The position numbers and the translations under genes are program-made. The notes beneath the pieces were generated by a model, which saw nothing but the letters and a program-made list of their open reading frames with translations, was not told the DNA's origin and searched no databases. From Azoarcus olearius (GTDB taxonomy: Bacteria; Pseudomonadota; Gammaproteobacteria; Burkholderiales; Rhodocyclaceae): 64,000 nt of DNA. The stretch spans positions 1,302,001-1,366,000 of the forward strand of contig NZ_CP016210.1 in the NCBI RefSeq assembly GCF_001682385.1, given 5' to 3'. Shown one piece after another: positions 39,690 through 46,880 of this stretch; position 1 is the first letter of the stretch, and the number at the start of each line of letters is the position of its first letter.

Positions 39690-40472
39690 ATGGCCACCGG
39701 CAAACTCGTCGTGCAGCGACTTTCCGACACCATCGCCCACGAACTCGAACGCCGCATCCTCGACGGCGTGCTCAAGCCCGGCGACCGCCTGCAGCCGGAA
39801 CGCGAACTGGCAGCGGAACTCGGCGTCTCCCGCCCGTCGCTGCGCGAAGCCATCCAGAAACTCGTCTCCAAGGGCCTGCTGCACAGCCGGCAAGGCGGCG
39901 GCACCTACGTCACCGACCAGCTCGAAGCCGGCTTCACCGACCCCTGGCACGAGATGCTGCGCCAGCACCCCAACATCCAGGACGACCTGCTGGAATTCCG
40001 CGGCATGCTCGAAAAGGAAGCCGCCATCCTTGCCGCCCAACGCGCCACCGCCGCCGACCTGCAGCGCATCGGCGAGGCCTATGCCCGCGTGGATGCACTA
40101 TTCGACCAGGGCACCTCGCCCGCGGTGCTGGAACAGCAGGTCAAGGCCGACCTCGCCTTCCACCAGACCATCGCCGAAGCCGCCCACAACGTGATGATCG
40201 GCCACCTCACCGCCAGCCTGCTGAAAGTCATCAACGACCACATCGACCGTAACCTGCGCCACCTGCGCCGCAGCGAAGACGACTGGGCCCACCTGCGCGA
40301 ACAGCACCGCGCCGTTTGGGAAGCCATTCGCGATGCCGATCCTGTAGCGGCTGCAAGGGCCGTGCAGGGGCATATCGAATTCGTGCACGAAAGCATGAAG
40401 GCGCGGGCGCGCCAGGAGGAAAGGGAAAACCGGGCGAGGGCGCGGCAGTCGGGGGCGGAAGCGGAAGGGTGA
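39690..40472 (+). CDS. lldR: GntR/FadR-family lactate regulator LldR
   Basis: 260 residues. The N-terminal GntR winged helix (about 8-72) contains LERRILDGVLKPGDRLQPER and LGVSRPSLREAIQKL with SRQGGGTYV; the C-terminal FCD domain (about 95-235) has the metal/effector histidines in the FHQTIAEAAHN and GHIEFVHESM segments. Start at the ATG at 39690 with AGGGG upstream; the in-frame ATG at 39630 would bury operator O2 within the coding region. Divergent from lldEGF. The Arg/Glu-rich tail (RARQEERENRARARQ) is a charged extension of unknown use. Confidence 0.93.
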   Translation: MATGKLVVQRLSDTIAHELERRILDGVLKPGDRLQPERELAAELGVSRPSLREAIQKLVSKGLLHSRQGGGTYVTDQLEAGFTDPWHEMLRQHPNIQDDLLEFRGMLEKEAAILAAQRATAADLQRIGEAYARVDALFDQGTSPAVLEQQVKADLAFHQTIAEAAHNVMIGHLTASLLKVINDHIDRNLRHLRRSEDDWAHLREQHRAVWEAIRDADPVAAARAVQGHIEFVHESMKARARQEERENRARARQSGAEAEG

Positions 40473-40898
40473 GGTTTCCGCTGCCCGCTTCACTGACCCA
40501 GCAATCGAAAACGCGGCCCAGTCCGACCCGAACAATTACCCCGCCCCATTCACTCTGAGCCTGTCGAAGGGCGTATTGCCACTAACTTTCCGACGAGTCC
40601 AACCCCAATGATCCTTGGCTAAGCGGCCGTGAAAAGGCGCGGGGCCCTTTTGGTCGCGTCAGGGGGAAGGCGACGGTCGGGCATCGCGGCTGTGGAGGAT
40701 TGCACGCTGGAGCCGCCGGGGTGAGCTACGCCCCCGTCATTCCGTGTTACTTTTCTGACGGGTTTGTCATTTTTTTATTTTTTGACTGTATCTCATGGTC
40801 AACGCCAAAGCCTTGTTATGACGGGTTTTCTGCGTGACTGGCGCGGAGTTTTATACGTCATGAAGTGGAATACACGTCACGTTTGATGTCTACAACAC
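40473..40898. other. Gene-free stretch between lldR and the cassette array
   Basis: 426 bases. G+C falls from left to right, with T runs at 40761-40790. A widespread short repeat (CTGAGCCTGTCGAAGGGCG, 40554-40572) marks the left side. No integrase gene, and no open frame with coding character, is present here, although integron integrases are normally encoded just outside the first cassette. Confidence 0.6.
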
Positions 40899-40905
40899 GT
40901 TAGCG
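40899..40905 (+). other. Solitary core site at the left edge of the cassette array (attI-like or half attC)
   Basis: GTTAGCG matches the integron core GTTRRRY except for the last two positions, and lies 14 bases before the first cassette gene. I found no paired inverse core or hairpin arms upstream, so this is either an attI-type simple site or the remaining half of a lost attC. Confidence 0.45.
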
Positions 40906-40918
40906 GGAGAAAGTAGCG

Positions 40919-41374
40919 GTGGACGTGATCCTTACTTCAACAGTAATTGCAGCAATCGTAGCTGGGTTCGTTGCCGCCTGGACCGCGCAGCGAAAGATTG
41001 GCATCGAGAACATCACGCAAGACCGCCGATCTTGGCGTGAGAAGGTCAGAGGAAAGTCGCTTACCGTACACGACGCCATAATTTCCCGTGACAAAGAATC
41101 GCTGGATAAGCTTCGGGTAGAGTTTATGGCGATACTGAACCCAGAAGATAAAGATGATGGCGCGATCATCAGCTGTATTTCTCTGCCCGAGGAGGGAAAG
41201 GAGCTTGAGCGTGCTGAGGAGTTCGCGGAACGAATAGCTCTTCTGCTCAAACACGATTGGGAGCGTGTGAAGTTGGAGGCAGGTCCGCTCGTAATGAGGG
41301 TGAAGGTGGTTCGTGATTGGGTCGGCAAGATTTCTTACAAGCCGGCGCGGGTGAGATATGAGAAGAAGCGCTAA
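40919..41374 (+). CDS. Cassette 1: small membrane-anchored hypothetical protein
   Basis: 151 residues: one N-terminal membrane helix (about 4-22, STVIAAIVAGFVAAWTA), then a soluble helical part starting RKIGIENITQDRRSWREKV. Proteins of this general layout (N-terminal helix, then an ITQxRxxWR segment) are common in accessory DNA; no biochemical role is known to me. GTG start at 40919 with GGGAG upstream. The TAA stop (41372-41374) lies inside the inverse core of the following attC, the usual arrangement for a gene cassette. G+C is well below the genome average. Confidence 0.8.
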   Translation: MDVILTSTVIAAIVAGFVAAWTAQRKIGIENITQDRRSWREKVRGKSLTVHDAIISRDKESLDKLRVEFMAILNPEDKDDGAIISCISLPEEGKELERAEEFAERIALLLKHDWERVKLEAGPLVMRVKVVRDWVGKISYKPARVRYEKKR

Positions 41375-41443
41375 CAACAGCGTCAACTTGGACGCCCAAC
41401 TGCGCTGCGCTCCGTTGGGCGCCGGTTACGCTGGCCGTTAGGG
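41369..41443 (+). other. attC site 1 of the cassette array
   Basis: 75 bases from inverse core CGCTAAC to core GTTAGGG. The arms CAGCGT(C)AAC and GTTACGCTG, then GACGCCCAAC and GTTGGGCG, pair with an unpaired extrahelical base between, the structure recognised by integron integrases. Confidence 0.85.
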
Positions 41444-41454
41444 GTCAGTGCGGC

Positions 41455-41856
41455 ATGGCCGACGTAATCACTCCTGAAGAAAGCTTCGAATACAGTCTGC
41501 ACAACTTTTTGCAGTGGCTCGAAGTCATGACTATGGAACCCGTCGAGCTATGCAATGCATGGGGCAATTACAACGTCGCCTGGGAATTCGTCTCTGATCT
41601 GAACACAGATGGCAACGCGGCGATCACTAGCTCCTGCAGCTATCTGAGTGAAGATCAAAAACAAGAGATTCAAAGCTTCCTTGCCACTCTCAACAGCATC
41701 CCTAAATCGGTGCTTGCTGGAGCAACCTCAGTGTCTGCGAATCAAGAAGCCATGAGTCATCCGTGTTGGTTGCCTTTCAAGAAAAGCGCTTCCGCTTTAC
41801 TCAAAACGCTTGAGCCAGCAGCTATAAAAAACAGAGCCTATTTCTCCAGCCTATGA
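41455..41856 (+). CDS. Cassette 2: hypothetical protein
   Basis: 133 residues starting MADVITPEESFEYSLHNFLQ, soluble and mildly acidic, with a Cys-Trp-rich WEFVSDLNTDG segment near 42-52 (LCNAWGNYNVAWEF). No family recognised. ATG start at 41455, 12 bases after the core of attC 1. The stop is close to the inverse core of attC 2. Confidence 0.75.
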   Translation: MADVITPEESFEYSLHNFLQWLEVMTMEPVELCNAWGNYNVAWEFVSDLNTDGNAAITSSCSYLSEDQKQEIQSFLATLNSIPKSVLAGATSVSANQEAMSHPCWLPFKKSASALLKTLEPAAIKNRAYFSSL

Positions 41857-41857
41857 C

Positions 41858-41950
41858 CCCTAGCCCTGCGGTCAAGCGGATATGCCGAACACCCGCCTTG
41901 GCTTTTTCTCTGCAGCCCGTCGCGGCAGTCCGCTTACCTCCACGTTAGAA
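41858..41950 (+). other. attC site 2
   Basis: 93 bases from a degenerate inverse core (CCCTAGC) to core GTTAGAA. The arm AAGCGGA pairs with TCCGCTT; the central part is longer and partly unpaired. The weakest inverse core of the set. Confidence 0.65.
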
Positions 41951-41972
41951 GTCTCATAAATCCGGGGGCAAC

Positions 41973-42569
41973 TTGCGAACAAACTACGTACTCATCGATT
42001 ACGAGAACGTGCAGCCAGAAGCGATGGCCGTGCTCAACAAGGAGCATTTCAAAGTCGTCGTCTTTGTCGGGGCCAATCAAGCCAAAGTCACCTTCGAGGT
42101 TGCATCTGTTCTTCAGCAAATGGGAGAGCGGGCTGAGTACATCAAGATTTCAGGCAATGGTTCAAATGCTCTCGATTTTCACGTTGCGTACTACATCGGA
42201 GCCTTGGCAAGTAAAGAGCCCGACGCTTACTTCCACATCGTGTCAAAGGATACGGGCTTTGACCCGCTGATCACGCATCTTAAGACCAGGAAGATATTTG
42301 CTTGTCGCTCCAAGGATGTGACCGACATCCCCATCGTGAAAGCTTCAAACTCAAAATCACCGAGCGAGAAAATTGCTGTGATCGTTGCTGACCTCAAGCG
42401 CAGAGGTGCATCAAAGCCTCGGGCCGTTAAGACGCTCACCAGCACCATCAGCTCAATGTTTCAAAAACAACTCCCCGAGCAGGAGCTTCAGTCGTTACTG
42501 AATGAGCTTAAAGAGCAAGGGCTAATCACAGTTGCGGGCACAAAGGTCTCATATGCGTTGCCCGCCTGA
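41973..42569 (+). CDS. Cassette 3: NYN/PIN-like domain protein
   Basis: 198 residues. The N-terminal part fits a NYN/PIN-like nuclease fold: VLIDYENVQPEAM (first acidic residue, about 6-18), VFVGANQAKV, SGNGSNALDFHVAYYIG (about 62-78, second acid) and HIVSKDTGFDPLI (about 89-101, third acid). The C-terminal ~75 residues are helical (LKRRGASKPRAVKTL, then LLNELKEQGLI), perhaps an RNA-binding or OST-like winged domain. The TTG start at 41973 has GGGGG upstream and is needed to include the first acidic motif. A possible RNase; toxin or defence use is not shown. Confidence 0.78.
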   Translation: MRTNYVLIDYENVQPEAMAVLNKEHFKVVVFVGANQAKVTFEVASVLQQMGERAEYIKISGNGSNALDFHVAYYIGALASKEPDAYFHIVSKDTGFDPLITHLKTRKIFACRSKDVTDIPIVKASNSKSPSEKIAVIVADLKRRGASKPRAVKTLTSTISSMFQKQLPEQELQSLLNELKEQGLITVAGTKVSYALPA

Positions 42570-42572
42570 TAC

Positions 42573-42662
42573 TTCTAACTTTGCAGTCGAGCGGGACAGC
42601 CACAAGCTGCGCTTGTGGTTCCCTCCGCTTCAGTCCGGCTGCCCCTCACTTCCACATTAGGC
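42573..42662 (+). other. attC site 3
   Basis: 90 bases from inverse core TTCTAAC to a degenerate core ATTAGGC, with paired arms CGGGACAGCC and GGCTGCCCC in the middle and the ACAAGC/GCTTGT loop stem. Confidence 0.75.
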
Positions 42663-42670
42663 ATGTAGAA

Positions 42671-42982
42671 ATGAGCCTCGGAGAATATTTCGGCTTAATT
42701 GGTCTTGGCCTACCCGTCGGCCTACTCCTACTTGGCTTGTTCCACGGGCCGGAAAGGGCAAAAACTCGTCACTCAGTTACCAACTGGTGCCTTGCATTTG
42801 GCGGCTTGTCCGTTGTCTTGGGTGGCATTGTGGCGTTCAGTCACATGGAATTTCCGGCAACCAAAGGCGCTTTAGGCATGCTCTTCGTTGGGCTTCCTGC
42901 ATTTCCTGCGGGCCTCATGCTGCTATTGCTCGGCGGCTCCACTAAATCCGCTTCCGAAAGTGAGCACAATGGCCAAGCCTAA
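42671..42982 (+). CDS. Cassette 4: small three-helix membrane protein
   Basis: 103 residues from the ATG at 42671 (MSLGEYFGLIGLGLP), with three hydrophobic segments (about 6-23, 40-57, 68-88) and a short polar tail (SASESEHNGQA). An upstream ATG-free extension of the frame overlaps attC 3 and is excluded. No family recognised. The stop TAA lies in the inverse core GCCTAAC of attC 4. Confidence 0.75.
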   Translation: MSLGEYFGLIGLGLPVGLLLLGLFHGPERAKTRHSVTNWCLAFGGLSVVLGGIVAFSHMEFPATKGALGMLFVGLPAFPAGLMLLLLGGSTKSASESEHNGQA

Positions 42983-43066
42983 CATTGCGGTCAAAGCCGC
43001 TCCCTTCGGTCGCTGGACGCTGCGCGATATAGCACCGCGCAGCGCCCTTTACCTACAACGTTAGCC
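42977..43066 (+). other. attC site 4
   Basis: 90 bases from the perfect inverse core GCCTAAC to core GTTAGCC. Arms pair around the central stem CTGCGCG / CGCGCAG. Confidence 0.82.
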
Positions 43067-43071
43067 GGCTT

Positions 43072-43497
43072 ATGCGTCGAGTTCCTGAGCCTCTCTACTC
43101 ATTAATCCTTGATATCTCCACCAAGATAGTTACTGCTGTGGAAGAAGAGGATTGGGCGGCTGAGCAAAAACTGATCAAGCGACTCAAAGATATTTACGAA
43201 GAACAATGCCAATCAGGCAATCCGGATCCATTTGTTATCGAAACGCTTGCCGATTTCACTGAAAACTCAAAGGAAGCAGCGGATTTATACCTATTCGCAA
43301 TCCAGCAATGTGAGAACTTCCCGGCAGAACCTGTCCATACTAAACAAATCGGGTTGGCGTCACAGTTACTTGATGACGGCAACGAAGAACAAGCCAAACA
43401 AGTTCTGGAGAAGGCCATGCTCAAGGCTTGGGAAGCCAAAGACCGCGAGGCTATTAATGAAATTAAAGAGATGCTTGGTGGGTTCTCTGCCGGCTAA
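43072..43497 (+). CDS. Cassette 5: helical hypothetical protein
   Basis: 141 residues, acidic and almost entirely helical, with tetratricopeptide-like periodicity (EDWAAEQKLIKRLKDIYEEQ and EEQAKQVLEKAMLKAWEAKD). The ATG at 43072 lies 5 bases after the core of attC 4. The stop overlaps the inverse core of attC 5. No named family; a protein-protein interaction role is only a guess. Confidence 0.75.
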   Translation: MRRVPEPLYSLILDISTKIVTAVEEEDWAAEQKLIKRLKDIYEEQCQSGNPDPFVIETLADFTENSKEAADLYLFAIQQCENFPAEPVHTKQIGLASQLLDDGNEEQAKQVLEKAMLKAWEAKDREAINEIKEMLGGFSAG

Positions 43498-43562
43498 CAA
43501 TCCGTTCCAGCGGCAAACCTCCAGCTTCGCTGTCGGTTTGCCGCTGAACTCCGTCGTTAGAG
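43492..43562 (+). other. attC site 5
   Basis: 71 bases from GGCTAAC to GTTAGAG, with a very good stem: CAGCGGCAAACC pairs with GGTTTGCCGCTG around CCAGCTTCGCTGT. The most symmetric site in the array. Confidence 0.88.
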
Positions 43563-43568
43563 ATCGTT

Positions 43569-44016
43569 GTGCGTAATCGCCTCGGGCTTGCTCTTGTCCT
43601 CCTTTACTTCGGCCACTGCATAGCAGCAGTAGCCTACGCGGCCACGATTGACGACCCCAAAGGGCAAGCTGTATGGCTCTCCGCTCCTCTTTGGCTTACC
43701 CCGCCTTGGTTTCTACAGCTCATGCCCACGGTGTCAGGCCCCAAGTCCTACGCCACATGGCACTTACAAACTCTCGTCCAGTACCCAACGGGCATTCGCA
43801 TTCGCCTCGGTTGCGCTCTACGCTCGTGGCGCATATCTCCAGCGCGTTTGGGCAGTTGGTCCGCGTTTCGCTGCGGCTGTCGGCGCGCTTCTTGGCCTTG
43901 CTCTTGGCGGGCTATGGTTTCTCGTCACACACGCTAGCAACTCGCTATGGTTTTCCCTTTCACCGCTCGGCGGGCTGGTAAGCGCAGGTCTCTATGCTAA
44001 ACGCCGCGACCTCTAA
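43569..44016 (+). pseudogene. Cassette 6: membrane-protein gene with apparent frameshift
   Basis: The 5' part from the GTG at 43569 reads MRNRLGLALVLLYFGHCIAAV and looks like an N-terminal membrane helix, but this frame turns into Arg/Trp-rich non-membrane sequence after about residue 55. The frame shifted by +1 reads a convincing hydrophobic C-terminus (VGALLGLALGGLWFLVTHAS, then SLSPLGGLVSAGLYAKRRDL) and ends in a TAA inside the inverse core of attC 6, where cassette genes normally stop. The two halves are best explained as one membrane-protein gene broken by a frameshift between about 43730 and 43800. A sequencing error is the alternative. Confidence 0.6.
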
Positions 44017-44097
44017 CACTACGGTCGAGGCGCGGCTACGCCACTGGGACGCCGTGCCGGCGGGGCTGGCCCGTCGCCCCTCACCTTCACGTTAGGC
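44011..44097 (+). other. attC site 6
   Basis: 87 bases from inverse core CTCTAAC to the perfect core GTTAGGC, with paired arms including GGCGCGGC / GCCGGCGGGG-type stems. Confidence 0.8.
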
Positions 44098-44152
44098 CTT
44101 CCATAAACGCACGCTATTTGCAGCACGAACCATTTCATCAAGGAGAACCCAA

Positions 44153-44674
44153 TTGACAAAGATCGCACTCACAGACGCAGAACGCCTGCTATTGGCCAAT
44201 CAATACGAAATTCTTAGCCTGCTCAAGCAAGATGACTCATACGCCCAAATGGCGCGAAACCTCCGTGACGGGCATAAGTGGTTGTATGAGCAACACGCCA
44301 CAACCATCTCTGAGAACCTGCCAGAGTCACAGGTCGAACATGTTCTAAACATCCTGGGCATCTACAGCGACCTAAGAGACAGCTATCAGAGCCTCTCTGA
44401 CAAAAGCGGCATCGAATCCCATCTCGTCACCTTCCCAGGCTTCGATGGCAACAATGAAGCGGAGCTACTGCACTTCGCTCAAGCGCTAAGTACGAACGGC
44501 AACTACTCTGAGACCATTGGCAAAACCGCTCGCAACTCCCACATGCCTACAACGGACATGTACAACAGGATGATCGACGCATGGGAAAAGCTCGGAAAGC
44601 CACGGTATCCACTGAGCCGCGAGCAGATTATGAACATCCTCGATGCCCGCATTCATCCCAGCAACCGCAAGTAA
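44153..44674 (+). CDS. Cassette 7: YfbU-domain protein
   Basis: 173 residues resembling E. coli YfbU: LTDAERLLLANQYEILSLL at the start, then ILGIYSDLRDSYQSL, VTFPGFDGNNEAELL and YNRMIDAWEKL. YfbU has no established function; it was linked to cell death in one old screen, which I treat cautiously. The TTG start at 44153 has AAGGAG 7 bases upstream, a strong ribosome site. G+C about 50%, unlike the rest of the chromosome. It lies between attC 6 and the longest attC of the array. Confidence 0.82.
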   Translation: MTKIALTDAERLLLANQYEILSLLKQDDSYAQMARNLRDGHKWLYEQHATTISENLPESQVEHVLNILGIYSDLRDSYQSLSDKSGIESHLVTFPGFDGNNEAELLHFAQALSTNGNYSETIGKTARNSHMPTTDMYNRMIDAWEKLGKPRYPLSREQIMNILDARIHPSNRK

Positions 44675-44729
44675 TGTGCAGATAGCTTGAGGAACTGAGT
44701 GTTCTCAACGCCCTCTACTTCGCGCCCCA

Positions 44730-44846
44730 GCCTAACTGGGCGTTCAACGCGGACGCCAATACAGTCCATGCCTTCGGCATTTTCATGGCCTGTATTGGTA
44801 CCCTCCGCGCTTCGCGCTCCGGCGCCGGTTAACTAGGGCGCTAGGC
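44730..44846 (+). other. attC site 7 (long, 117 bases)
   Basis: From the perfect inverse core GCCTAAC to a degenerate core GCTAGGC. The middle holds AATACAG..CTGTATT, GCCTTCGGC and GCGCTTCGCGC stems; outer arms CAACGCGGACGCC and GGCGCCGGTT pair partly. Longest and most structured site of the array. Confidence 0.78.
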
Positions 44847-44863
44847 GTCAAATTCCGACCATC

Positions 44864-45478
44864 ATGCCGCTCTCAATCCAAGAAATCCAAGTGCCGCGGA
44901 CCCCGACTGAGCTCCTTGCCTTCGTTGAGTCCGTCCGGGAACGCGCCAAGACTGACGCTGAACTACGGAGAGCCGGCCATCTTCGCACCGGCCACCTGAA
45001 GGAGTTTTTCGATGAGGTCGTACCGCTGTCCAAGTTCGCGGTCGCTGTGTACCCGTGCGACTACAAGGTGTGTCCCATTCTTGGCAATCAAGGCTACGAC
45101 GCCGAGATCCACGATGAGAGGGGACACATCTTTGAGCGAGTAGAGATCGCCAACCCTGTGGATGGGCGCGCAATCGCTGAGACAGGCCGTGAACTGGCGA
45201 AGCACTGCATCGGCGGGCTTCGCGTCGGAGACCCCGGCGACGACCTTGAAGACCTCATACCGATCATCGAGCGCACGGCGCTGAAGAAGTCTGTCAAGGA
45301 TTACTCGGATGCAACAGTGGTCTTCAACGTAAGCGCGTGTCCGCCTTTTAAAGGCTTCGAGAGGCGACACGAAGAGCAACTCGAACGCATCAGCAGCGCA
45401 CTTAACGCCGCAGGGTTTCGCGCGAAGCGCGTCTACGTAATGCTCCCTACCGGCGAGGTGGAACGCGTTGACGCCTAA
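44864..45478 (+). CDS. Cassette 8: hypothetical protein
   Basis: 204 residues starting MPLSIQEIQVPRTPTELLAF; the first ~50 are helical and charged, the rest mixed alpha/beta, with a VPLSKFAVAVYPCDYKVCP segment near 53-71 and no membrane helix. ATG at 44864. The stop TAA lies in GCCTAAC (45473-45479), the inverse core of a truncated attC. I do not recognise the family. G+C is intermediate between the array and the host genome. Confidence 0.75.
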   Translation: MPLSIQEIQVPRTPTELLAFVESVRERAKTDAELRRAGHLRTGHLKEFFDEVVPLSKFAVAVYPCDYKVCPILGNQGYDAEIHDERGHIFERVEIANPVDGRAIAETGRELAKHCIGGLRVGDPGDDLEDLIPIIERTALKKSVKDYSDATVVFNVSACPPFKGFERRHEEQLERISSALNAAGFRAKRVYVMLPTGEVERVDA

Positions 45479-45490
45479 CCCCTCGTATAT
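45473..45490 (+). other. Truncated attC site 8
   Basis: Perfect inverse core GCCTAAC followed by CCCTCG, but no complementary arm and no GTTRRRY core follow before the IS remnant. The array appears to have been cut here. Confidence 0.65.
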
Positions 45491-45745
45491 GGACTCCCCC
45501 GTAAATCAAGACTGACCGTGTTTCTGACTTTCCGGGATGAGTCGCCTGCAGTCGTATATCCGGCATCTGTGGTGGGTTCTGAATGGCCCGTGCCGACATG
45601 GAATCTGCCCACGAAGCGCCAATCGGTACAAGCGGCTGCTGGAGAGCCGGAAGCCTTATCGGCGTTCTGTCGCGTGGGTGTGACCCGGTTTGGTCATGAT
45701 GAGTTGTCAGTCTCGGCGCAAGGGTGGGGAGTGAGGGTGAATCGA
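45491..45745. other. Unassigned DNA between the array and the IS remnant
   Basis: 255 bases with several short open stretches but no supported gene. It may be degraded insertion-sequence or cassette DNA; I recognise nothing in it. Confidence 0.4.
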
Positions 45746-45967
45746 TCAGGCGGCGATGGCGAAGACGGTGCGTTCGAGCTTCTTTTAGGGCCGAGGCTGT
45801 GGATTGCCGTAGGTGGCTTGGTCGTGCAGGACCGCGTAGCAGATGCCGACAAGCTTGTTGGCCAGCGCGCAGGCGGCCTTGTTGTGATTGGTGCGGCGCT
45901 GCACCTCGGTGGCCCAGGTGCGCGGGCCGTCATGCCCGGGATCGTTTGCGCTTAGGCGGCGTACCAT
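45746..45967 (-). pseudogene. IS110-like transposase C-terminal remnant
   Basis: The minus-strand frame gives DGPRTWATEVQRRTNHNKAAC and ALANKLVGICYAVLHDQATYG (in two parts), the pattern of the C-terminal region of IS110-type transposases, then an in-frame TAA (45787-45785), and continues in frame KKLERTVFAIAA to a TGA at 45748. The N-terminal and catalytic DEDD part is missing, and upstream the similarity stops near 45955. So it is a truncated, stop-containing remnant at the right border of the cassette array. Confidence 0.68.
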
Positions 45968-46008
45968 TTCGTCTCACCGTCACTCCAAATTCACCGCTTT
46001 CAACCACC

Positions 46009-46641
46009 ATGCGCCATCAAGGTCACATCAGCAGCTGGAAAGATGACAAGGGTTTCGGCTTTATCACCCCGGCTGCCGGTGGGGAGAAGGTCTTCGTCCA
46101 TATCAGTGCGTTCGCCAACCGGCGCGGTCGTCCGGAAGTGGATGACAGGGTGACCTACGAGCTCAGAGCCGACGCTCAGGGGCGTGCCCAGGCAGGCGAG
46201 GTGGCGTTTCTCGACCGGCGGCGCACCTCATCGTTTCGCCCCCGGCGCCTTCTGCCGCTCCTCGTTGCGGCGTCCTTTCTGGGCGTTCTGGCGTATGCGG
46301 TGAATTCCGGGCGCGTTCCCGCGCTGGTCCTTGTGGTGTACCTCGGTGCCAGCGTCGTTGCGTTTGTGGCCTATGCGTTGGACAAGTGGGCTGCGGTGAA
46401 GGGGCGTTGGCGTACGCAGGAGAGCACCTTGCATTTCTTTGCGCTTGTCGGCGGTTGGCCGGGCGCTTTGGCTGCGCAAGGCTTGCTGCGGCACAAGTCG
46501 TCCAAGGTGTCGTTTCAGGTCACCTTCTGGGTGACTGTCATCGTGAATTGCGGCGCGCTGGGCTGGCTGCTTTCGGCCTCCGGAGCTGTGGCGCTTCGGT
46601 CTGCGCTCCGTCTGTTTCGAACCGCCGTCGGTGCCTTCTAG
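46009..46641 (+). CDS. Cold-shock domain / DUF1294 membrane protein
   Basis: 210 residues. An N-terminal cold-shock domain (about 1-65) has [13 protein letters not shown] (RNP1 KGFGFI, about 13-18) and KVFVHISAF (RNP2-like). A basic linker (RRRTSSFRPRR) is followed by a DUF1294 region with four membrane helices, including ALDKWAAVKGRWRTQE between helices and VGGWPGALAAQGLLRHKSSK. This CSD-DUF1294 fusion recurs in proteobacteria; its function is unknown. Start at the ATG at 46009; the longer frame enters the IS remnant. Confidence 0.85.
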   Translation: MRHQGHISSWKDDKGFGFITPAAGGEKVFVHISAFANRRGRPEVDDRVTYELRADAQGRAQAGEVAFLDRRRTSSFRPRRLLPLLVAASFLGVLAYAVNSGRVPALVLVVYLGASVVAFVAYALDKWAAVKGRWRTQESTLHFFALVGGWPGALAAQGLLRHKSSKVSFQVTFWVTVIVNCGALGWLLSASGAVALRSALRLFRTAVGAF

Positions 46642-46779
46642 GAGACATCCGGGGCCGTGTCGCCGTGAGTGGCGGGCGGCCGCCGCAGGTGAGGTCGTGG
46701 CGGGCTCATAGGGCGTTGTTTCCCGCGGCTCCACCCGATTATGGGGCGCGGCGGCTGCCCCAACTTCAACCGGCCGCCG

Positions 46780-46816
46780 GGCACCACTCTGGTGACCCAT
46801 GCACTGCTGCGGTGCA
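46780..46816. promoter_or_regulatory. Tandem NtrC binding sites
   Basis: GGCACC-ACTCT-GGTGAC (46780-46796) and TGCACT-GCTGC-GGTGCA (46800-46816). The NtrC consensus is TGCACC-N5-GGTGCA; the second site matches all but one base. Centres are 20 bases apart, on the same helix face, and about 100 bases upstream of the predicted start point. Confidence 0.82.
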
Positions 46817-46880
46817 TCATCGCCTCGCCGCAAATGCCCTCATCCCCCGAAAACACTGGGATTCCGCGCCATCCATCGGC

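Noticed and set aside
40473-40898. Search for an integron integrase left of the array
   Set aside because: No open frame with tyrosine-recombinase motifs (RxxR..HxxR..Y) is present on either strand; the same holds between 45480 and 46000.
43673-43981. Third overlapping frame in cassette 6
   Set aside because: It lacks membrane character at the end and does not stop in the attC; the frameshift explanation fits better.
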